Numbered from the stretch's first letter, positions 1 to 5,208 are shown. The stretch is DNA of 5,390 bases from Bacillota bacterium (GCA_017547125.1 JAFYQL010000037.1:1-5390); one strand, 5' to 3'. Notes: generated by a model not told the origin, from the sequence alone. Made by a program: numbers and translations.

Positions 1-208
1 CGTTTTCAACAAGGTCCTGAATTTCTTCTACGTTAAGTGTGTAAGTTTTGCTATTGCAAATAGCCTCAACGTTATTTGAAATAGTCATTATCTGTTCTTC
101 TGTGAGTCTGTCTTTTTCTTCAACTTCGTTGTTTGCTGCTCTTACAGCACCTGTAATTTTACTTAAATCGAAACCAACTTCAGTTCCGCTTCTTTTGATA
201 ATCTTCAT
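1..208 (-). CDS. nrdD: Anaerobic ribonucleoside-triphosphate reductase (class III), N-terminal fragment (partial)
   Basis: This is the 5' end of a minus-strand gene that runs off the left edge; 69 codons are visible, beginning ATG at 208. The protein opens MKIIKRSGTEVGFDLSKI and continues through LTEEQI to NVEEIQDLVEN. That is the pattern of an ATP-cone, the allosteric nucleotide-binding domain at the N-terminus of NrdD. NrdD makes deoxyribonucleotides anaerobically with a glycyl radical installed by the SAM-dependent activase NrdG. NrdR also carries an ATP-cone, but behind an N-terminal zinc ribbon that is absent here; a class I/II reductase large subunit remains possible. AGGAG (217-221) lies 8 nt before the ATG and supports the start. 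The upstream NrdR-like boxes independently argue for a ribonucleotide reductase. The catalytic barrel and glycyl-radical site are outside the window, so the class III call rests on the domain's resemblance and on context. Confidence 0.85.
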   Translation of the reverse strand, partial: MKIIKRSGTEVGFDLSKITGAVRAANNEVEEKDRLTEEQIMTISNNVEAICNSKTYTLNVEEIQDLVEN

Positions 209-216
209 GACCTCAT

Positions 217-221
217 CTCCT
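217..221 (-). promoter_or_regulatory. Ribosome binding site of nrdD
   Basis: Read on the minus strand this is AGGAG, 8 nt upstream of the ATG at 208, followed by a second weaker GAGG closer to the start. It supports 208 as the translation start. Confidence 0.7.
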
Positions 222-251
222 GCTTACTAAATTATATATCGTCATATTTAT

Positions 252-267
252 TAACTAGATATTGTGT
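252..267. promoter_or_regulatory. NrdR-box-like operator 1 (proximal to nrdD)
   Basis: The 16-mer taactagatattgtgt matches the consensus acaCwAtATaTwGtgt at 13 of 16 positions; the half away from nrdD (ATaTwGtgt) is perfect. It begins exactly 33 bp before box 2 and lies in the nrdD leader, 43 bp upstream of the start codon. Confidence 0.6.
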
Positions 268-274
268 ATTGTTC

Positions 275-310
275 ATGATTTGTAACACACTATATTGTGT
301 TACAAATCAT
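275..310. repeat. Perfect 15-bp inverted repeat centred on NrdR box 2
   Basis: Arms 275-289 (atgatttgtaacaca) and 296-310 (tgtgttacaaatcat) are exact reverse complements around the 6-nt centre ctatat. The symmetry runs 10 bp past the 16-bp NrdR box on each side. If transcription starts near 320, the same sequence would be a 15-bp hairpin about 10 nt from the 5' end of the nrdD mRNA. There is no downstream T-run in either direction, so a terminator role is unlikely. Confidence 0.85.
285..300. promoter_or_regulatory. NrdR-box-like operator 2 (best match)
   Basis: The 16-mer acacactatattgtgt matches the consensus acaCwAtATaTwGtgt at 15 of 16 positions in either orientation. It is the exact centre of a larger perfect palindrome (275-310). 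Its placement 33 bp from the boxes on either side and upstream of a ribonucleotide reductase gene makes it the most secure of the three operators. Confidence 0.8.
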
Positions 311-317
311 AACCCGC

Positions 318-333
318 GTACTATATATTGTAT
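318..333. promoter_or_regulatory. NrdR-box-like operator 3 (overlaps -10)
   Basis: The 16-mer gtactatatattgtat matches the recalled NrdR box consensus acaCwAtATaTwGtgt at 13 of 16 positions, including the central core. It covers the nrdD -10 hexamer. NrdR is the ATP-cone repressor of ribonucleotide reductase genes and usually binds two such boxes set about three helical turns apart. Confidence 0.6.
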
Positions 334-355
334 AGAAAGCCCCTTGTTTTATCAA
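327..355 (-). promoter_or_regulatory. Sigma-A-type promoter of nrdD
   Basis: On the minus strand TTGATA (355-350) is separated by exactly 17 bp from TACAAT (332-327). Each hexamer is one base off consensus. Initiation would fall near 320, giving a leader of about 112 nt. The -10 element lies inside NrdR-like box 3 (318-333), so a repressor bound there would block polymerase directly. The other two boxes lie downstream of the inferred start. Confidence 0.65.
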
Positions 356-512
356 TAGAGAACACTACGAAATGTTACATAAAAATCAAAGCATTTTTCC
401 GTCTCAAATTTGTATCTTTTGATTATTGACAAAGTTTTTGTTTTCGACAGAAAATCACTTGTGCTTTTTTGTACACGGATGTCCCCTTTTATGTACTTTA
501 TACACAAAATAT
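356..512. other. AT-rich spacer with no recognised gene
   Basis: This stretch lies between the nrdD promoter and the hairpin after the hexosaminidase gene. It completes the 349-bp gene-free interval 209-557. A 67-codon minus-strand frame (352-555) crosses it, but it has no Shine-Dalgarno sequence, has a random-looking composition and begins inside the terminator hairpin. A lone TTGACA-like hexamer on the plus strand near 427 has no suitable -10. I see no RNA gene, repeat or operator here. Confidence 0.6.
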
Positions 513-551
513 AACCCCAACACATTGTACCTGACACAATATATTGGGGTT
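513..551 (-). terminator. Hairpin, probable terminator of the amidotransferase-DUF951-hexosaminidase unit
   Basis: The hairpin begins 6 nt after the stop codon of the GH3 gene. Outer stem aaccccaa (513-520) pairs with ttggggtt (544-551). After a 3-nt internal loop, attgt (524-528) pairs with acaat (536-540) around a 7-nt loop. Overall 14 of 16 positions pair. In the minus direction the stem is followed by ATATTTTGTG, a short and imperfect U-tract, so termination may be incomplete. The 3' arm also carries an NrdR-box-like 16-mer (534-549). Confidence 0.55.
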
Positions 552-557
552 GCATTT

Positions 558-1709
558 TTATTCTATAATTCCTAATTCAATTTTCCACTGAAGTATTTTA
601 AGTGCCGCTTCATCAATAACTTTTTCGTCTATTTCGCCTGTTTCCACAGCCTCAACAATAGCCATATGATGCACCACAAGGTCGCTTGTTATTATCATGT
701 CGTTGCCCGCTTTTACAGCCATAACCACAACATCTTCTATGCTATATTCGCCCATAGCACCCATCTCAAGGTCGTCAGTCATTATGACTCCGTCAAAACC
801 AAGTCCGCTTCGTATAAACTTGTGCACATCAGGAGAAAGTGTTGCAGGGTTTTCCTTATCAAATGCTTCAACCACATTGTGTGAAACAAGTATAGCCTTT
901 GCACCATTTTCCACGGCTTTTGCAAAAGGCACAAGGTCATTTTCGCTCAGATATTCAAGGCTTCTTGAGTCTATACTCTTGCCTTCGTGGGTATCAAGGT
1001 TTGCACCATAACCCGGGAAATGTTTAAGCACGCTGCCCATACCGCTTTCGTTCATAGCCTTTGTAACTGCAACGGCATATTCAGCAGTTTCCTGCGCGTC
1101 CTTTCCCAATGTTCTTCCGTATATATAGTTGCTACTGTCAGTAGACACATCCACCACAGGCGCAAGGTTTACATTGATGCCAAGGTCTTTAAGAAACTCA
1201 CTTTTTTCCCTTGCATCTTCAGCAATTCTTTCAATTCCGCCTTCAGCATAGAGGTCCTGAGGTGATTTGAATGCACTTTTTCTGAACTGAGGGTATTTGC
1301 TTGCTCTCACAACAATGCCACCCTCTTCATCAACACCTATAAGCATAGGTATATCAGATGCATCCTGACATTCATCTATCATAGCCCTGAAGCTTTGTGG
1401 ATCAGAATTTTCAAAATCACGGCCAAAAACTATATATCCGCCTGTGTGATAGTTTTCTATCTGTCCAAGCACATCTTCCTGCGGAAATCTGGCAAAAAAC
1501 ATCTGCCCAACCTTTTCTTCAAGTGTCATTTCCTCAAGCATCATTTCAGCCTTTGAAAGTTCAGGCTCATTTTCAATAATTTCTTCTGTTTTCTGAGAAA
1601 CTTCACTTTTCTGCACAGATTCATCCGATGCAGTTTCGGCCTTTTTACCGCATCCGCTAAGGACAAGTGCACCAATCATAGCACAGACAAGCAATTTTTT
1701 ATTCTTCAT
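558..1709 (-). CDS. nagZ: GH3-family beta-N-acetylhexosaminidase, predicted lipoprotein (NagZ type)
   Basis: This predicted exo-enzyme removes beta-linked N-acetylglucosamine, typically from muropeptides in cell-wall recycling, and is anchored outside the membrane as a lipoprotein. From the chosen start there are 383 residues. A lysine-rich start (MKNKK) and hydrophobic stretch lead to the lipobox LSGC with Cys20, then an acidic Ser/Glu-rich linker to about residue 52. The GH3 domain shows GVDEEGG (125-131), the signature KHFPGYG (229-235) followed by the Asp239-Thr-His241 dyad typical of NagZ, and TDDLEMGA (311-318) with Asp312 as likely nucleophile. Most relatives have KHFPGHG; the Tyr is a mild variant. 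There is no C-terminal PASTA or second GH3 domain. ATG at 1709 is preferred over the in-frame ATG at 1715 because AAGG then sits 9 nt away and the signal peptide starts normally. The start overlaps the end of the DUF951 gene, indicating translational coupling. Specificity for GlcNAc rather than another sugar is inferred from the Asp-His motif. Confidence 0.88.
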   Translation of the reverse strand: MKNKKLLVCAMIGALVLSGCGKKAETASDESVQKSEVSQKTEEIIENEPELSKAEMMLEEMTLEEKVGQMFFARFPQEDVLGQIENYHTGGYIVFGRDFENSDPQSFRAMIDECQDASDIPMLIGVDEEGGIVVRASKYPQFRKSAFKSPQDLYAEGGIERIAEDAREKSEFLKDLGINVNLAPVVDVSTDSSNYIYGRTLGKDAQETAEYAVAVTKAMNESGMGSVLKHFPGYGANLDTHEGKSIDSRSLEYLSENDLVPFAKAVENGAKAILVSHNVVEAFDKENPATLSPDVHKFIRSGLGFDGVIMTDDLEMGAMGEYSIEDVVVMAVKAGNDMIITSDLVVHHMAIVEAVETGEIDEKVIDEAALKILQWKIELGIIE

Positions 1710-1896
1710 CTGCATCCGCCTTCTTAACTACTTTTTTAACGCTCTTTTCAAACTTGATTCTTGAAAGCATTACCAAATGTCCACAGCCCATACATTTAAT
1801 TCTGAAATCAATGCCTGTTCTTAAAACTTCCCATTCGTTGCTTCCGCAAGGATGAGATTTTTTCATCTGAACAACATCTCCAACTGAAAAATTCAT
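1699..1896 (-). CDS. DUF951 family small protein
   Basis: This 65-residue protein has the features of the DUF951 family of Firmicutes, whose function is unknown. It opens MNFSVGDVVQMKKSHPCGSN, continues EWEVLRTGIDFRIKCMGCGH and ends in a lysine-rich then acidic tail. Cys17, Cys35, Cys38 and His40 form a plausible metal site (HPCG plus CxxCGH), so a small zinc-binding, possibly nucleic-acid-binding, protein can be suggested but not shown. The start is firm: GGAGG (1904-1908) lies 7 nt before the ATG. It sits 15 bp after the amidotransferase gene, and its stop codon lies inside the start of the hexosaminidase gene, so it is the middle gene of a three-gene unit. The full expected family length is present. 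Confidence 0.88.
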   Translation of the reverse strand: MNFSVGDVVQMKKSHPCGSNEWEVLRTGIDFRIKCMGCGHLVMLSRIKFEKSVKKVVKKADADEE

Positions 1897-1903
1897 ATCT
1901 TTT

Positions 1904-1908
1904 CCTCC
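1904..1908 (-). promoter_or_regulatory. Ribosome binding site of the DUF951 gene
   Basis: Read on the minus strand this is GGAGG, 7 nt before the ATG at 1896. It lies in the 15-bp gap after the amidotransferase stop codon. It is the strongest such site in the minus-strand unit, so the small DUF951 protein may be translated more than its neighbours. Confidence 0.75.
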
Positions 1909-1911
1909 GTT

Positions 1912-2613
1912 TTATCTGCAGTTATCTATAAAAAATTTAAATATCTTTTCCGAATATCCACCATAAAAGCACTGCTCCGGGTGCCACTGAAAGCCCATAT
2001 ACAAAGCCTTTTTATTTCCTTCAACTGCCTCGACAAGGCCATCTTTGCTCTTTGCCGAAACAGTAAGAAAGCCACAGTCTCTGATGCACTGATGATGAAG
2101 CGAGTTGACATAAATACTATCTTTTTTCACAACTCTGTGCAAAATGGATTTGCGTTTCACATACACCTTATGCGACGGCAGTTTTTTGTCTATAGTCTGA
2201 ATGTGACTATTGGCGGTTTTTGAAAAAAGACTTATATCTTCGTATATACTTCCGCCTGCAGCGACACACATCACCTGCATTCCGCGGCATATACCCATAA
2301 CAGATATGCCTTTGCCGTAACAATATCTGCACAGTTTTATCTCAAAACTATCCCTTCTGCCATTACAATTTCTGCTGAAAACTGCCTGGTCTATACCGGC
2401 AATTTGCGGCGAAACATCTCCGCCTCCCGTCAGAAGTACGGCCGATGCCTTCTTCAGCAAATATTCCATATTTTTCGTATCTGTATAAGGCACAATAACC
2501 GGCACTGCACCGCATTTTTCTATTATACGGCAGTATTTATGGTTAAGGGTGTAAATGTCGTTTTGTACATCAAAATTTGCCGTAAGCAATACAACAGGCC
2601 TTATATCCACCAC
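1912..2613 (-). CDS. Class I glutamine amidotransferase-like protein, peptidase C26 / gamma-glutamyl-GABA hydrolase type
   Basis: This 233-residue predicted cytoplasmic hydrolase cleaves gamma-glutamyl amide bonds. Visible family features are an N-terminal strand RPVVLLTANF, the oxyanion region LTGGGDVSP (61-69), the nucleophile elbow MGICRGMQ (Cys109) followed by AAGGSIYEDI, VNSLHHQ (169-175), and GFQWHPE with His211 and Glu213. The Cys-His-Glu triad is therefore complete. PuuD-type enzymes act on gamma-glutamyl-GABA in putrescine breakdown, but no other Puu gene is visible, so the substrate is open. The start is GTG at 2613, or the next codon, also GTG. No ATG precedes the N-terminal strand and an in-frame stop lies upstream. 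There is almost no Shine-Dalgarno sequence. Eleven cysteines are unusually many, as is common in strict anaerobes. It is the first gene of the minus-strand unit, 15 bp before DUF951. Confidence 0.87.
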   Translation of the reverse strand: MVDIRPVVLLTANFDVQNDIYTLNHKYCRIIEKCGAVPVIVPYTDTKNMEYLLKKASAVLLTGGGDVSPQIAGIDQAVFSRNCNGRRDSFEIKLCRYCYGKGISVMGICRGMQVMCVAAGGSIYEDISLFSKTANSHIQTIDKKLPSHKVYVKRKSILHRVVKKDSIYVNSLHHQCIRDCGFLTVSAKSKDGLVEAVEGNKKALYMGFQWHPEQCFYGGYSEKIFKFFIDNCR

Positions 2614-2682
2614 TTCTTTATATAATGGTATAAAAATATATGGCTCTGATGCAATTTTTATTCAAATAGTACCCATTTACTA

Positions 2683-2712
2683 TTGTATATTAACACAATA
2701 ATGTGCTAAGAT
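2683..2712 (+). promoter_or_regulatory. Candidate promoter of pfs-pckA
   Basis: TTGTAT (2683-2688) is followed after 18 bp by TAAGAT (2707-2712). Both are imperfect matches to sigma-A hexamers and the spacing is one base long. Initiation near 2719 would leave a leader of about 75 nt before pfs. The inverted repeat TATTGT (2681-2686) / ACAATA (2695-2700) overlaps the -35 element. This is the best candidate in the 180-bp divergent region, but it is not strong. Confidence 0.4.
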
Positions 2713-2781
2713 ACAAATAATATTTTGTTTTCACAGCAAAGACTTTTGTGCTTAAAAATGCACAGATTTCGGGCTTATGAT

Positions 2782-2786
2782 AGGAG
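2782..2786 (+). promoter_or_regulatory. Ribosome binding site that fixes the pfs start
   Basis: AGGAG lies 7 nt before the ATG at 2794. It decides between this start and the in-frame upstream TTG (2725) and ATG (2758), neither of which has a Shine-Dalgarno sequence. Confidence 0.85.
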
Positions 2787-2793
2787 TGATATA

Positions 2794-3489
2794 ATGAGAA
2801 CAATAGGCATTATCGGTGCTATGGACGAAGAAGTAGCATTCATGAAAGATTTAGCCGAAATAGTTTCAGTTAAAAATATGCTTGGCCTTGATTTTTACAT
2901 CGGTAAATATGCAGGCAACAGCGTAATTATAGTTAAATGCGGTATCGGAAAAGTTAACGCAGCAGCTTGCACACAGGCACTTATCGACCACTTTGGTGTT
3001 GACTGTGTTATCAACGTTGGCGTTGCAGGCGCAGTTTACAAAGAGCTTAACATCGGCGACATCGTTGTTTCAACACAGGCAGTGCAGCACGATATGGACG
3101 TAACACCGCTTGGCGACCCTCTTGGTGTTATTCCTCGTATGGATACAAGCATTTTCAAAGCAGACGAAGAGCTTATCAAAAAAGCCGTTGAAGCAGGCAG
3201 CAAGCTTGAAGGACAGACTGTATTTACAGGTCCTGTTGCCAGCGGCGACCAGTTCATTGCTTCTTCAGAAGCTAAAAATAAAATCTGGAAACACTTTGAA
3301 GCATACTGTGCCGAAATGGAAGGCGCAGCAATTGCACACGTTTGCCACCTCAACAAAATGCCTTTTGTTGTAATCCGTTCAATTTCAGACAAGGCTGACG
3401 AACAGGCAGACATGAGCTTTGAAGAATTTACAAAAATAGCAGTTAAAAATTCAAGTGTTATTCTTGAAAACATGCTTAACAATATCTAA
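2794..3489 (+). CDS. mtnN: 5'-methylthioadenosine / S-adenosylhomocysteine nucleosidase
   Basis: This is MTAN (also called Pfs). It hydrolyses the N-glycosidic bond of MTA, SAH and 5'-deoxyadenosine, the inhibitory by-products of SAM-using enzymes. The SAH branch yields S-ribosylhomocysteine, the precursor used by LuxS. The 231 residues equal the usual family length (E. coli 232). It opens MRTIGIIGAMDEEV with the catalytic Glu12. The nucleoside-phosphorylase fold shows GIGKVNAA (50-57), INVGVAGAV (73-81), HDMDVTPLG, SGDQFI (150-155), AEMEGAA (173-179) with Glu176 as the ribose-binding residue, and SISDKAD with Asp199 as the catalytic acid. The ATG at 2794 is chosen for its AGGAG; the frame continues upstream, but the extension MFSQQRLLC does not resemble the family. 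Only 18 bp separate its stop from pckA, so the two genes probably share one transcript. Confidence 0.95.
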   Translation: MRTIGIIGAMDEEVAFMKDLAEIVSVKNMLGLDFYIGKYAGNSVIIVKCGIGKVNAAACTQALIDHFGVDCVINVGVAGAVYKELNIGDIVVSTQAVQHDMDVTPLGDPLGVIPRMDTSIFKADEELIKKAVEAGSKLEGQTVFTGPVASGDQFIASSEAKNKIWKHFEAYCAEMEGAAIAHVCHLNKMPFVVIRSISDKADEQADMSFEEFTKIAVKNSSVILENMLNNI

Positions 3490-3494
3490 TCACT

Positions 3495-3500
3495 GGAGGG
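3495..3500 (+). promoter_or_regulatory. Ribosome binding site that fixes the TTG start of pckA
   Basis: GGAGGG lies in the 18-bp gap after pfs, with 8 nt between GGAGG and the TTG at 3508. No ATG or GTG lies nearby in frame: the first in-frame ATG (codon 21, 3568) has no such site and would remove the conserved-looking N-terminus. TTG is therefore the start. Confidence 0.85.
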
Positions 3501-3507
3501 AATCACA

Positions 3508-5166
3508 TTGGCAACTAAAGCAAAATTCAGCTGGGATGAAATAGGTATTCATAGTCCTATTTTCTCTATGGCAAGAACAACTATTGAATCAGCATTCTAC
3601 GGAAACAACGTAACAACAATCACAACACTTAAACAGAGCTATGAACTTGCCTGCAAAACACCAGGCGTTGTTATCACAGATCTTCACGTTGAAAGACCGG
3701 AAGAAATAGGTCTTCCTGAAGAAGCAAGAGTTCTTCTTTTCAATGACGGCGCAGTAACAGGCAGAACTGCTGCTGCAAGAAGAATTGCAGGCGAACCAGG
3801 CGTTGACGTTAAAAAAATCTGCGGCGAAATCAGAGATGCTATCTACGCAGCAAGACATAAACAGCTTTATCACACAAAGGCATACATCGGTCTTGACCCA
3901 GACTTTATGGTAAGAGCACACCTTTGTATCCCTGAAGGCCACGAAATACTTATGTACAACTGGCTTCTCAACTTCCAGTACATCACAGACGAATACACAA
4001 AGATGTACAGATACTCAAAACAGATGAACAACGAAGGCGATATCTACTTCTTCGCTGATCCTGACTGGACACATCCTGACTATCCACTTGGTCTTGCATT
4101 CTTTGATCCATACCACAACTGTGCTTGCGTACTTGGTATGAGATACTTCGGCGAACTTAAAAAAGGTACTCTTACACTTGCATGGGGCATCGCAAACAGA
4201 AACGGTTATGCATCATGCCACGGCGGTCAGAAGAGATACAACCTTGCTGACGGCAAGAAATTTGTTGTTGGTGTATTCGGTCTTTCAGGCTCAGGCAAAT
4301 CAACCATTACACACGCTAAACATGACGGCAAATACGATGTAACAGTTCTTCACGATGATGCTTTCATCATCTCATCAGAAAATGCTTCATCTGTTGCCCT
4401 TGAACCATCATACTTTGACAAAACTCAGGACTACCCAATGTCAAGCCCTGACAACAAATACCTTCTTTCTGTACAGAACGTAGGTGCAACACTTGACGAA
4501 GACAACAGAGTTGTTCTCGTTACAGAAGACCTCAGAAACGGTAACGGTCGTGCTATCAAGAGCAAACTCTGGTCACCAAACAGAGTTGACAAGCTTGAAG
4601 AACCTGTTAACGCTATCTTCTGGCTTATGAAAGACCCATCAATGCCACCTATCGTTAAGGTTAACGGCTCTGTTCTTTCATCAGTTATGGGCGCCGCTCT
4701 TGCTACAAAACGTACAACAGCAGAAAGACTTGCTCCTGGCGTAGACCCTGATGCACTTGTATTTGAAAGCTATGCAAACCCATTCAGAACATACCCACTT
4801 GTAAACGACTACGAAAAATTCAAAGCACTCTTTGAAGACAGAAACGTAGATTGCTACATCCTCAACACAGGTCACTTCGTAGACAAAAAGATTCCTAAGG
4901 AAGTTACACTTGGCTGTATCGAAGCTATCGTTGAAGACAGAGCAGAATTCAAGCCTTGGGGCAATTTCTCAAATCTTGAAATTATGGAAATCGAAGGTTT
5001 CGTTCCGGATATGAACGACCACGACTACCATCACCTTTTAAAAGCACGTCTTACTGACAGATGCGAATTTATCAAATCAAGAAACACATTCAAAGATGGT
5101 TATGACTGTCTTCCAAAAGAAGCATATCTTGCACTCAAGAACCTTCTTACAGAACTTAAAAAATAA
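3508..5166 (+). CDS. pckA: Phosphoenolpyruvate carboxykinase (ATP), divergent type
   Basis: This enzyme interconverts oxaloacetate + ATP and phosphoenolpyruvate + CO2 + ADP. In fermentative anaerobes it often runs toward oxaloacetate, conserving energy on the way to succinate. The protein has 552 residues against about 530-540 for usual relatives. By-eye alignment to E. coli PckA gives TGRTAAAR with Arg86 (E. coli Arg65), GELKKG with Lys219 (Lys213), SCHGG with His238 (His232, the same 19-residue spacing), the P-loop GLSGSGKST (258-266, Lys264), LHDDAF with Asp284 (Asp269) and GNGR with Arg348 (Arg333, the same 64-residue spacing). The catalytic set is thus intact. The surrounding motifs differ from the canonical GLSGTGKTT, GDDEH and HCSAN, marking a divergent branch of the family. 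Starts with TTG behind GGAGGG, 18 bp after pfs, and ends before a strong terminator. A role other than classic PEPCK cannot be excluded. Confidence 0.88.
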   Translation: MATKAKFSWDEIGIHSPIFSMARTTIESAFYGNNVTTITTLKQSYELACKTPGVVITDLHVERPEEIGLPEEARVLLFNDGAVTGRTAAARRIAGEPGVDVKKICGEIRDAIYAARHKQLYHTKAYIGLDPDFMVRAHLCIPEGHEILMYNWLLNFQYITDEYTKMYRYSKQMNNEGDIYFFADPDWTHPDYPLGLAFFDPYHNCACVLGMRYFGELKKGTLTLAWGIANRNGYASCHGGQKRYNLADGKKFVVGVFGLSGSGKSTITHAKHDGKYDVTVLHDDAFIISSENASSVALEPSYFDKTQDYPMSSPDNKYLLSVQNVGATLDEDNRVVLVTEDLRNGNGRAIKSKLWSPNRVDKLEEPVNAIFWLMKDPSMPPIVKVNGSVLSSVMGAALATKRTTAERLAPGVDPDALVFESYANPFRTYPLVNDYEKFKALFEDRNVDCYILNTGHFVDKKIPKEVTLGCIEAIVEDRAEFKPWGNFSNLEIMEIEGFVPDMNDHDYHHLLKARLTDRCEFIKSRNTFKDGYDCLPKEAYLALKNLLTELKK

Positions 5167-5171
5167 TTCTT

Positions 5172-5208
5172 TAAACCTGCAAATTTCACTTTGCAGGTTT
5201 ATTTTTTT
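5172..5208 (+). terminator. Intrinsic terminator of pfs-pckA
   Basis: taaacctgcaaa (5172-5183) pairs perfectly with tttgcaggttta (5190-5201) over 12 bp around the loop tttcac. Seven T residues (5202-5208) follow directly. It lies 5 nt after the pckA stop codon and is a textbook rho-independent terminator. Confidence 0.95.

Noticed and set aside
352..555. 67-codon minus-strand reading frame between nrdD and the hexosaminidase gene
   Set aside because: It begins inside the terminator hairpin, has no Shine-Dalgarno sequence, resembles no known family and runs into the nrdD promoter.
697..1011. 104-codon plus-strand frame opposite the hexosaminidase gene
   Set aside because: It is wholly inside a gene with clear GH3 motifs on the other strand; it is Ser-rich and has no supporting signals.
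2681..2700. Rex redox-repressor site upstream of pfs
   Set aside because: TTGT and ACAA are 8 bp apart instead of the 10 in the Rex consensus, and the inner TAA/TTA bases do not match on both sides.
2725..2793. N-terminal extension of pfs from a TTG at 2725 or ATG at 2758
   Set aside because: Neither start has a Shine-Dalgarno sequence, the added residues do not match the family, and AGGAG plus ATG at 2794 gives the normal family length.
2719..2793. SAM or SAH riboswitch in the pfs leader
   Set aside because: The leader is only about 75 nt and offers just a weak 5-bp hairpin (2747-2751 with 2760-2764). No conserved riboswitch core or terminator is visible.
3036..3482. 148-codon frame antisense to pfs
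   Set aside because: It is a shadow of the strongly supported pfs coding frame; its Ser/Cys-rich composition is typical of an antisense shadow.
3589..3942. 117-codon frame antisense to pckA
   Set aside because: It is a Cys- and Phe-rich antisense product of pckA codons, with no ribosome site and no family resemblance.
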